Shown one piece after another: positions 1 to 5,220 of a DNA stretch of 5,220 nucleotides (the stretch's first letter is position 1; each line of letters opens with the position of its first letter). The translations under genes and the position numbers were made by a program. The stretch is taken from assembly GCA_046155225.1 (NCBI GenBank), contig JBJXED010000016.1, positions 1 through 5,220 of the forward strand, written 5' to 3'. The notes under the pieces were generated by a model. It did no database searches and was not told the DNA's origin. It saw only the letters and a program-made list of their open reading frames with translations. The stretch comes from JAKFVA01 sp046155225. Its GTDB lineage: Bacteria; Pseudomonadota; Gammaproteobacteria; Burkholderiales; Burkholderiaceae_C.

Positions 1-2
1 CC

Positions 3-1652
3 ATGCCCCGCCCGTCTCAGCAGCTCTACCCCCCGCATCACGCCGCCCCGCCCCGCGCCGCCGCCACCATGCTGCTGCTGCGCGAGGCGCCGCAGGGTTT
101 GGAAGTGCTCATGACGCGGCGCTCGGACAGCGCCCGGTTTGCCCCCGGCGCGCATGTGTTTCCGGGCGGCGTGCTGGAGCCTGAAGACGCCGCCAGCCCG
201 GCGCAGCCGCGCCCCGGCCAGGCCCCCGCGCAAGTCACGCAAGCTGCGGCCGCGATCCGCGAGACTTTTGAGGAGCTGGGCGTGCTGCTGGCACGCCGAC
301 CCGACGGCACGCTGGTGCAGGACACCGACATCGCCGGGCTTGACCGCGCTGCGCCGTTGGCCGAGCAATGCCGCGCCCTCGGCCTGACACTGGCGACCGA
401 CCAGGTCTTCGTGCTGGCGCACTGGACCACCGACCGCGATCTGCCGCGCCGCTACGGCGTGCCCTTTCTGGTGGCGCGCATGCCGCCCGGCCAAACGCCA
501 GTGGCCGACGAGACCGAGCAGTTCGCCGCGCAGTGGGTGCGTCCGGCAGATGCGCTGGCGCGCCATGCGGCGGGCGATTTCTCCATGATTTTTCCTACCA
601 TCCGCACGCTGGAGCGTCTGCAAGCGTTTGCCACCGTCGATGCGGTACTGGCCGCTTGCCGCAGCGGCACACCGCTGTGGACCTCATGCCCGCGCGCGGG
701 CTGGATGGACGGCGAAGCGTCGCGCCACATGGAAGGCGACCCGCCCTTTGGCGAGCTGCAAATGGTCTGCCCCGACGGACAAATCGTGCATGCGCTGGAC
801 TGGCAGAGCGAAAAACCTGTACCGCTTTTGAAAAACCTGCTGCGCCTGACGGCTCCCAACCCCGGCATGATGACCGGCCCCGGCACCAACAGCTACTTGG
901 TGGGCGACGCTGCCAGCGGCTACATCGCCATCGACCCCGGCCCGGTGGATGCAGGCCACCAGCAGCGGCTTTTTGAGGCTGCGGGTGGTGACCTGCGCGC
1001 CATTGTGTGCACCCACTCGCACCCCGACCATTCGCCTGGCGCGCGGCCCTTGCAGCGGCTGTGCGAAGCGCAGGGGAAACGCCCGCCAATTTTGGGCCTG
1101 CCCAGCGCCGCCAGCGCACGGCCCGCCAGCCAGTTCAGCCCCGACCGGACGCTGCTGGACGGCGAGGTGCTGGCCCTGTCGGGTGCGGGGCACACGCACA
1201 GCCTGCAAGTGATCTGCACCCCGGGCCACGCCGCCAACCACCTGTGCCTGCTGCTGCTGGAAGACGGCGTGCTGCTGTCGGGCGACCACATCCTGAACGG
1301 CAGCACCCCCGTGATTGACCCGCCCGACGGCCACATGGGCGACTACCTGCATTCGCTGGATGTGCTGGCCGCCGCCTGCCAGCAGCATGCGGCCGAATAC
1401 ATCGCGCCGGCGCACGGCTATGTCATGGGCCATGCGGTGCAAGCCATCGCCCAGCTCAAGGCCCACCGCTTGCAACGCGAGGCCAAGATCGCCCGCGCCA
1501 TGCAGGCCGCACCGCAAGCCGCGCCTGAAGCGTGGCTGCCGCTGGCGTATGACGATGTGCCGCGCTCGCTGTGGCCGATAGCGATGCGCTCGCTGCTGGC
1601 GCATGTGGCGCATATCCAGGCGCCGGGACCGCAAAGGCCCGCCGCACTCTGA
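3..1652 (+). CDS. Nudix hydrolase (CoA-diphosphatase type) fused to LACTB2-like metallo-beta-lactamase fold hydrolase
   Basis: A 549-residue protein with two enzymatic domains. Residues about 20-210 form a Nudix domain. Residues 36-56 fit the signature described for CoA diphosphatases (LLTxRSx3Rx3Gx3FPGG): L36, T38, R40, S41, R45, G49 and F53-G56, with M at the second position. The catalytic half of the Nudix box is R86-E87-T-F-E90-E91-L-G93. It is separated from G55/E61 by about 17 extra residues, as in NUDT19-like proteins. Residues about 285-475 form a metallo-beta-lactamase fold: TGPGTNSYLVG (291-301), HSHPDH (H338, H340, D342, H343), PGH (H409), GDH (D428) and HG (H471), so the di-zinc ligand set looks complete. 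Residues 486-540 resemble the LACTB2 C-terminal winged-helix tail. Both active sites appear intact. Expected activities are hydrolysis of a nucleoside-diphosphate-linked substrate such as CoA, and a hydrolase or RNase-like reaction; neither is proven. There is no signal peptide, so it is probably cytosolic. ATG at 3 lies at the window edge and its ribosome binding site is not visible, so an upstream start cannot be excluded. Confidence 0.88.
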   Translation: MPRPSQQLYPPHHAAPPRAAATMLLLREAPQGLEVLMTRRSDSARFAPGAHVFPGGVLEPEDAASPAQPRPGQAPAQVTQAAAAIRETFEELGVLLARRPDGTLVQDTDIAGLDRAAPLAEQCRALGLTLATDQVFVLAHWTTDRDLPRRYGVPFLVARMPPGQTPVADETEQFAAQWVRPADALARHAAGDFSMIFPTIRTLERLQAFATVDAVLAACRSGTPLWTSCPRAGWMDGEASRHMEGDPPFGELQMVCPDGQIVHALDWQSEKPVPLLKNLLRLTAPNPGMMTGPGTNSYLVGDAASGYIAIDPGPVDAGHQQRLFEAAGGDLRAIVCTHSHPDHSPGARPLQRLCEAQGKRPPILGLPSAASARPASQFSPDRTLLDGEVLALSGAGHTHSLQVICTPGHAANHLCLLLLEDGVLLSGDHILNGSTPVIDPPDGHMGDYLHSLDVLAAACQQHAAEYIAPAHGYVMGHAVQAIAQLKAHRLQREAKIARAMQAAPQAAPEAWLPLAYDDVPRSLWPIAMRSLLAHVAHIQAPGPQRPAAL

Positions 1653-1672
1653 TTTTTTTCAATCCTTGCGCC

Positions 1673-2896
1673 ATGAACGCCAACACCCCATACCCTCAAA
1701 ACCCCTCGATCGAAGCCTTTTCCCTCGAATTTTCCGGCCGCGGCGGCGAGTTCTTCCGAGTCTGGCTGGTGAATTTGCTGCTCACCATCGTCACCCTGGG
1801 CCTCTACACCCCGCTGGCGCGGCGGCGCACCGCGCAGTATTTTTTCAGCCACACGCAGGTGGCCGGCAGCCCGCTCGAATTCACCGCCGAAAAACGCAAG
1901 ATGCTGATGGGTTTTTTGCTGCTGGTGGTGCTCTACATCGCTTTCAAACTTGCGGCAGACACCGGCCAGGACGTGGCGGTGTCGCTGTTTTTGCTCGGCG
2001 GCGCGTTGCTGGCGCCTTACTTTTGGGGCAGCGCCATGCGGTTTCGGCTGGCGTCCACCCGCTGGCGCGGTGTGCGCCTGCAGTTCACCGCCCGCTGGGG
2101 CACCGTTTACAAGGCCAGTTGGCCGGTGTTTGTGTTCGCCCTGGTGTGGATTGCGTTTGCGTTTTTGGCGCTGGCCGATGCGCCAGCCAGCGCCGTTGAC
2201 CTGGCGGCGAAAAACCCGCGTCCGGCCCTGCCCACGCTCACCACCTGGGGGCCGGTGCTGCTGCTGCTGGCCTTGGTGGCCAGCATGCTGTGCATCATCC
2301 GGCTGGAGTTCAACTACAAAAGTCTGATGGTGGCCAAAGCCCGCATCGGCAGCCAGCTCGGGCATTGGAAGCCGGTGTATGGCGACTTTGTGCGCATCTG
2401 GCTGGCCACCTTGGGGGTGTTTTTGGCCTGCGTGCTGCTGGTGGGCCTGTTGCTGGGTGCCTTGGTGGGCGGCTCGGCGGGCTTGCTGGCGGGCGACGGC
2501 GGGTTTGGTTTGGTCAAGCTGCTGCTGATTCTGGGATTGGTGGTGGCGTTTGTTTTTGTCTTGCTGTTCGCGTCGGCCCCGGCGCGCGCCTACCGCGAGG
2601 CGCGCATGTTCCAGCTGGTGTGGAACAACGTCGGCGTGAGCCAGATCGCGCGTTTTCGCTGCGCGCTGGGCACCCGTGCCTATGTGTTGCTGCGCGTCAA
2701 AAACCTGCTGCTGACGCTGCTGACTTTGGGGTTCTACAGGCCGTTCGCGATGGTCAGCGAGTACCGCATGAAGGCCGAATCGGTGACGCTGCATGTCAAG
2801 GGCGGGCTGGACCAACTGGTCGGCCAGCTGGTGCGCCAGCAGGACGCGCTGGGCGACGCCGTGGCCGATGTGCTGGGGCTGGATTTTGTCGGCTGA
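1673..2896 (+). CDS. YjgN/DUF898 family polytopic inner-membrane protein
   Basis: A 407-residue membrane protein recognised as YjgN/DUF898 by its N-terminal block: FSLEFSGRGGEFFRVW (16-31), then NLLLTIVTLGLYTPLARRR (34-52) and YFFSHTQVAGSPLEF (56-70). Hydrophobic segments lie at about 31-47, 77-94, 101-118, 149-168, 193-210, 241-266, 280-301 and 340-357, so roughly eight membrane spans are likely. The N-terminal motif recurs near the C terminus (344-359), which suggests internal duplication. The molecular function of the family is unknown. The start is ATG at 1673, because the family block begins about 15 residues later. The same frame extends back to an ATG at 1571, but that part lies inside the preceding gene. 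There is no clear Shine-Dalgarno before 1673, only a run of seven T (1653-1659) after the upstream stop. The 20-base gap to the Nudix-MBL gene suggests co-transcription. The 3' end overlaps the M48 peptidase gene, a pairing I recall from other proteobacteria, which implies the two work together. Confidence 0.88.
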   Translation: MNANTPYPQNPSIEAFSLEFSGRGGEFFRVWLVNLLLTIVTLGLYTPLARRRTAQYFFSHTQVAGSPLEFTAEKRKMLMGFLLLVVLYIAFKLAADTGQDVAVSLFLLGGALLAPYFWGSAMRFRLASTRWRGVRLQFTARWGTVYKASWPVFVFALVWIAFAFLALADAPASAVDLAAKNPRPALPTLTTWGPVLLLLALVASMLCIIRLEFNYKSLMVAKARIGSQLGHWKPVYGDFVRIWLATLGVFLACVLLVGLLLGALVGGSAGLLAGDGGFGLVKLLLILGLVVAFVFVLLFASAPARAYREARMFQLVWNNVGVSQIARFRCALGTRAYVLLRVKNLLLTLLTLGFYRPFAMVSEYRMKAESVTLHVKGGLDQLVGQLVRQQDALGDAVADVLGLDFVG

Positions 2897-4040
2897 GACG
2901 CTGGAGGCACTCGCAGCTGATGCGGCGGCTGCGGCGGCTGCGCCCATCCACGCGCGCTGGTATGACGGGCGCAGCAGCCAGGCGCAGGCCGTGCGCGTGC
3001 GCTTGCAGCGCTCGGCGCAGGGGCCTGATTTGCAGCTTGCGCCTGCGCCGCCGCAGCCCCAGCTGACCGTGCCCAACCGCCAGATCGGCTGGCCAGAGAC
3101 CTGGGGCAGCGGCCCCGCGCCGCGCACGCTGACGGTGGATTTAGGCCCGCACGGCAGCCTGGAGATTGACGATGCCGCCGCCTGGCAAGAGGCACTGCGG
3201 CGCGCCGGGCAACGCTTGCCGCTGGCGCAGCGCATGCAAACCCGCTGGCCGGCCTTTCTGGGGGTGCTGGTGCTGGCCGCCTGCGGGCTGTGGGCGTTCT
3301 ACGCCTTTGGCACGCCCTGGGCGGCGGCGCAACTCAGCGCCCATGTGCCGCTGGCCTGGGAAACCGAATTGTCCGAACGCGCTTTGCAGGACATGGACCA
3401 AAGTGTGCTGAAACCCAGCCAGTTACCGCCCGAGCGGCAGGCGCAGTTGCAAGCGCGCTTTGACGCGCTGACAGCGCAAGTGCAACCAGCGCTGCAGCGC
3501 TACCGCGGCTATGCGCCGCGCCTGGTGCTGGCGTTTCGCGCGGGTCTGGGCGCGAACGCCTTTGCCCTGCCCGGCGGCACCATCGTCATGACCGACGGCA
3601 TGGTGGCCGCCGCCGCCAAAGCGGGCCTGAACGACGACGCGCTGGTGGGCGTGCTGGCGCACGAAATCGGCCACGTACTGCACCGCCATACCACCCGCAT
3701 GGTGGTCGAGCAAGGTGTACTCAACATCGGCCTGGGCCTGGCGCTGGGCGATGTGTCGGTGCTGGTGTCGGCGGGCAGCTCCTTGCTCACCGGCCTGGCC
3801 TATCGCCGCAGCCACGAAGCCGAGGCCGACTGCTTTGCCATCGGCCTGATGCGGCAAGCCAAGCTGCCCACCGCGCCGATGGCCGATTTGCTGCTGGGGC
3901 TGGAGGCCGGCCGCAGCAGCAAGGCAGCGCCGGCAGAACCTGCGGCATCGCGCAGCTCAATCGCCAGCCTGCTGTCCAGCCACCCGCAAACGGCCGAGCG
4001 GGCTGCCAAGCTGAAAAAGGGCATTTTTGACGGCTGTTAA
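2886..4040 (+). CDS. Membrane-anchored M48 family zinc metallopeptidase
   Basis: Predicted zinc-dependent endopeptidase of 384 residues from the chosen start. The active site is HEIGH (H259, E260, H263). The third zinc ligand is probably E311 in SHEAEAD, with the family's ExxxD spacing (D315). SHPQTAER (365-372) is the usual C-terminal M48 motif. The N-terminal part carries HARWYDGRSS (22-31), typical of the accessory domain on YjgN-linked M48 peptidases. After it comes one strong membrane segment (about 121-143) with Arg residues before it. By the positive-inside rule this places the catalytic domain in the periplasm (inferred). A second hydrophobic stretch lies between HEIGH and the Glu ligand (about 275-300). 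Start choice: TTG at 2886 has GGGG at 2875-2878, seven bases upstream, and overlaps the yjgN-like stop by 11 bases. In-frame ATGs at 2868 and 2793 give longer overlaps, but the added residues are Trp/Cys-rich translation of the overlapping gene. The stop is TAA at 4038-4040. A role in envelope protein quality control is likely; the substrate is unknown. Confidence 0.87.
   Translation: MSAETLEALAADAAAAAAAPIHARWYDGRSSQAQAVRVRLQRSAQGPDLQLAPAPPQPQLTVPNRQIGWPETWGSGPAPRTLTVDLGPHGSLEIDDAAAWQEALRRAGQRLPLAQRMQTRWPAFLGVLVLAACGLWAFYAFGTPWAAAQLSAHVPLAWETELSERALQDMDQSVLKPSQLPPERQAQLQARFDALTAQVQPALQRYRGYAPRLVLAFRAGLGANAFALPGGTIVMTDGMVAAAAKAGLNDDALVGVLAHEIGHVLHRHTTRMVVEQGVLNIGLGLALGDVSVLVSAGSSLLTGLAYRRSHEAEADCFAIGLMRQAKLPTAPMADLLLGLEAGRSSKAAPAEPAASRSSIASLLSSHPQTAERAAKLKKGIFDGC
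2922..2939 (+). repeat. Two tandem copies of a 9-base GC repeat encoding polyalanine
   Basis: Two exact head-to-tail copies of GCGGCGGCT (2922-2930 and 2931-2939) lie at the start of the M48 peptidase gene. With the next codon they encode seven Ala in a row (residues 13-19), ahead of the conserved HARWYDG block. This is a low-complexity N-terminal linker, where copy number could vary by slippage without changing the frame. There is no sign of a regulatory function. Confidence 0.5.
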
Positions 4041-4063
4041 GTCAATTTTTAGATCAAATTGAC
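4041..4063. repeat. AT-rich perfect inverted repeat directly after the M48 stop codon
   Basis: GTCAATTT (4041-4048) and AAATTGAC (4056-4063) are exact reverse complements around a 7-base loop, starting at the base after the TAA stop. The stem is AT-rich and has no T tract after it, so it is a poor intrinsic terminator on either strand. It could be a weak transcript-end hairpin, an operator-like dyad for the downstream Bug gene, or simply the edge of the neighbouring repeat. I favour the last. Confidence 0.5.
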
Positions 4064-4110
4064 CTCTAGCCAAGGTAAATACTGCCGGCAACGCTATGGA
4101 TTTAGGAGTT
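4049..4110. repeat. Probable degenerate copy of a Comamonadaceae-type intergenic repeat
   Basis: The left part (ATCAAATTGACCTCTAGC, 4053-4070) and the right part (CGCTATGGATTTAGGAGTT, 4092-4110) resemble, from memory, the two ends of a short palindromic repeat scattered between genes in Acidovorax, Polaromonas and Rhodoferax genomes. Those copies have a central GCGCTTAT...ATAAGCGC stem flanked by CTCTAGC and by CTAT...AGGAGC. Here the central stem is missing and replaced by unrelated sequence containing the palindrome TGCCGGCA (4083-4090), so the copy looks decayed. The match is recalled, not computed. Confidence 0.4.
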
Positions 4111-4130
4111 TCCCAGGCTTCTGAAAAGCC

Positions 4131-4156
4131 GTTTGCCAAAGCACCCTTCGGCAAAC
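4131..4156 (+). other. Hairpin in the leader region of the Bug gene
   Basis: GTTTGCC (4131-4137) pairs exactly with GGCAAAC (4150-4156). After one A-C mismatch the stem continues with AAG/CTT (4139-4141 with 4146-4148), closing a 4-base CACC loop. This gives ten base pairs in total. No T tract follows, so it is not a standard intrinsic terminator. It could be the late end of an M48 transcript or part of the Bug gene's 5' leader, depending on where transcription starts. Confidence 0.45.
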
Positions 4157-4159
4157 TGA

Positions 4160-4174
4160 CAGCCGCAGCGGCTG
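4160..4174. other. GC-rich perfect palindrome CAGCCGC-A-GCGGCTG
   Basis: Seven-base arms around a single central A, three bases after the preceding hairpin. As RNA it would need to open the innermost pairs to form a loop. As DNA it is a symmetric site that could bind a dimeric regulator. In a GC-rich genome such short palindromes also arise by chance. Confidence 0.35.
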
Positions 4175-4253
4175 CCGTGCTGGCATGGACAGCGCCTGCG
4201 CGCTGCCGCAGAATCGCACGCAGCAGAACAATTATTAACCACCCTGTTTTAGC

Positions 4254-4258
4254 GGAGA
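4254..4258 (+). promoter_or_regulatory. Ribosome binding site of the Bug gene
   Basis: GGAGA lies six bases before the ATG at 4265, the best Shine-Dalgarno match in the window. It fixes the start of the Bug gene and indicates independent translation. Upstream, an AT-rich patch (TATTAA, 4233-4238) could be a weak -10 box, but no convincing -35 stands at the right distance. Confidence 0.75.
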
Positions 4259-4264
4259 CACGCC

Positions 4265-5220
4265 ATGCAAAAACCCACCCTCTTGTCGACTGCGGCCTTG
4301 TACTTGGCGGCCTGCGTCCTGGCCAGCAGCGCGCTGGCGCAAGACGCCTACCCCAGCAAGCCCATCACGCTGATCGTGCCGAATCCGCCGGGCGGACTGG
4401 TCGACACCTCGGCGCGGCTTTTGAACGAGCCGCTCTCGCGCCTCCTCGGCCAGCCGGTGGTCATTGAAAACCGCAGCGGCGGCAGCGGCAATGTGGCCTA
4501 CAGCGGCGTCGCCAAGTCCAAGGCCGATGGCTATACGCTCTTGATTTCCTACTCGGCCTACCACGTCGGCAACCCGGCGCTCACGCCCAACCTGCCTTGG
4601 GCACCGAAAGACTTTGCGCCAGTAGCCCTGCTCACCGTGGCCACCAACGTCATCACCACCCACCCATCGGTGCCCGGCAGCAGCCTCAAAGAATTCACCC
4701 GCTATGCGCTAGCCAATCCCGGCAAGCTCAACTACGCCTCGCAAGGCAACGGCTCGCTGTCGCACATCGGCACCGAAATCTTCAAGCAGCAAACCGGCAG
4801 CTTCATCACCCACATCCCGTACCGCGGCTCCGGCGCAGCGATAGCCGACGTGCTGGCCGGCCAGGTGCAGGTCTTCATCACCACCCCGCCCTCGGTGCTG
4901 GGCCATGTGCAAACGGGCAAGCTCAAAGCCCACGCCGTGACCGGCAGCAGCCGCCACCCCGGCCTGCCAAACGTGCCCACCACCAAAGAAGCCGGCCTGC
5001 CCGAGTTCCAGCTCGAGTCCTGGGTCGGCCTGTTTGCCCCCGCCGGCACCCCGCCCGCCGTGATCGCCAAACTCACTGCCGAGGTGAAAAAAGCCATGGA
5101 AGCGCCCGAGACCAAAACCCGTGCTGATGCCGCCGGCATCGAAGTGCGCTACCTCGGGCCTGACGCGCTGGCCAAGCAAGTGGCCAGCGAGTTGGTGTAC
5201 TGGGACAAGACCATCAAGGC
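4265..5220 (+). CDS. Bug/TctC-family periplasmic solute-binding protein (3' end cut by window)
   Basis: The frame is open from ATG at 4265 to the window edge, giving 318 residues plus two bases. The family is usually about 320-330 residues, so only the last few are missing. It binds a small organic acid or similar ligand in the periplasm for a tripartite tricarboxylate transporter. An N-terminal signal peptide (about 1-25) ends SSALA-QD. Family features follow in order: YPSKPITLIVP (29-39), PPGG..D (41-47), ENRSGGSGN (68-76), DGYTLLIS (88-95), NYASQGNGSLSHIGTE (156-171), IPYRGSGAAIADVLAGQVQ (184-202), GLPNVPTTKEAGLPEF (233-248) and W253..FAPAGTP. LAAC (14-17) also fits a lipobox, so lipoprotein processing is an alternative. 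It is separated from the M48 gene by 224 bases and has its own Shine-Dalgarno. No TctA/TctB permease gene is in view. The ligand cannot be read from sequence. Confidence 0.93.
   Translation, partial: MQKPTLLSTAALYLAACVLASSALAQDAYPSKPITLIVPNPPGGLVDTSARLLNEPLSRLLGQPVVIENRSGGSGNVAYSGVAKSKADGYTLLISYSAYHVGNPALTPNLPWAPKDFAPVALLTVATNVITTHPSVPGSSLKEFTRYALANPGKLNYASQGNGSLSHIGTEIFKQQTGSFITHIPYRGSGAAIADVLAGQVQVFITTPPSVLGHVQTGKLKAHAVTGSSRHPGLPNVPTTKEAGLPEFQLESWVGLFAPAGTPPAVIAKLTAEVKKAMEAPETKTRADAAGIEVRYLGPDALAKQVASELVYWDKTIK

Noticed and set aside
1619..1659. A possible terminator between the Nudix-MBL and YjgN-family genes: a GC-rich imperfect hairpin (1619-1643) and seven T at 1653-1659.
   Set aside because: The stem is broken by two 2-base bulges and the T run begins nine bases after it, across the stop codon. 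The spacing and stem quality do not fit an intrinsic terminator.
1418..3235. A 605-codon open frame on the minus strand, with a second of 316 codons at 684-1634.
   Set aside because: Both lie antisense to well-supported genes. Their translations are rich in Gln, His, Arg and Ala with no recognisable domain, as expected from high GC at third codon positions of the opposite strand.
4059..4081. TTGACC (4059-4064) with TAAATA (4076-4081) as a sigma-70 promoter.
   Set aside because: The spacer is only 11 bases, far below the usual 16-18, and the TTGACC is part of the inverted repeat.
4096..4467. A 123-codon plus-strand frame beginning in the intergenic gap.
   Set aside because: Its second half is an out-of-frame reading of the Bug gene and its start has no well-placed Shine-Dalgarno. 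The AGGAG at 4104-4108 lies inside the frame. The Ala-rich stretch at its N-terminal end comes from the palindromic GC sequence at 4160-4174.
4265..5220. Part of a complete tripartite tricarboxylate transporter operon.
   Set aside because: Only the binding protein is visible. Upstream genes are unrelated and downstream sequence is outside the window, so a TctAB partner cannot be claimed.

Overview
The window is a GC-rich bacterial segment. Its codon use, the Bug-family solute-binding protein and the type of intergenic repeat suggest a betaproteobacterium of the order Burkholderiales, probably close to Comamonadaceae (Acidovorax, Rhodoferax and Polaromonas type). This placement is an inference from gene content, not from a marker gene. 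All four genes are on the plus strand. I see no tRNA, rRNA, CRISPR array, insertion sequence or phage gene.

Layout: (1) 3-1652 encodes a 549-residue two-enzyme fusion. An N-terminal Nudix hydrolase domain carries the CoA-diphosphatase signature. It is followed by a complete metallo-beta-lactamase fold domain of LACTB2 type with a C-terminal helical tail. (2) After 20 bases, 1673-2896 encodes a polytopic membrane protein of the YjgN/DUF898 family. (3) Overlapping its 3' end, a gene ending at 4040 encodes an M48-type zinc metallopeptidase with an N-terminal accessory domain, one membrane anchor and an HEIGH active site. (4) A 224-base gap, 4041-4264, holds an AT-rich inverted repeat, what looks like a decayed copy of a Comamonadaceae intergenic repeat, and two hairpins. 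(5) 4265 to the window edge encodes an exported Bug/TctC-type solute-binding protein. It lacks only its last residues because the window ends.

Genes 1-3 are tightly packed and could be one transcript. The YjgN/M48 pair, translationally overlapped, is the clearest functional unit: a membrane protein with a membrane-anchored protease, perhaps for envelope protein quality control, though its substrate is unknown. The Bug gene has its own ribosome binding site and is probably a separate unit. No permease (TctA/TctB) gene is visible, as is common for 'orphan' Bug proteins.

Nothing here is clearly a new system. The best leads are the Nudix-MBL fusion and the YjgN/M48 pair.
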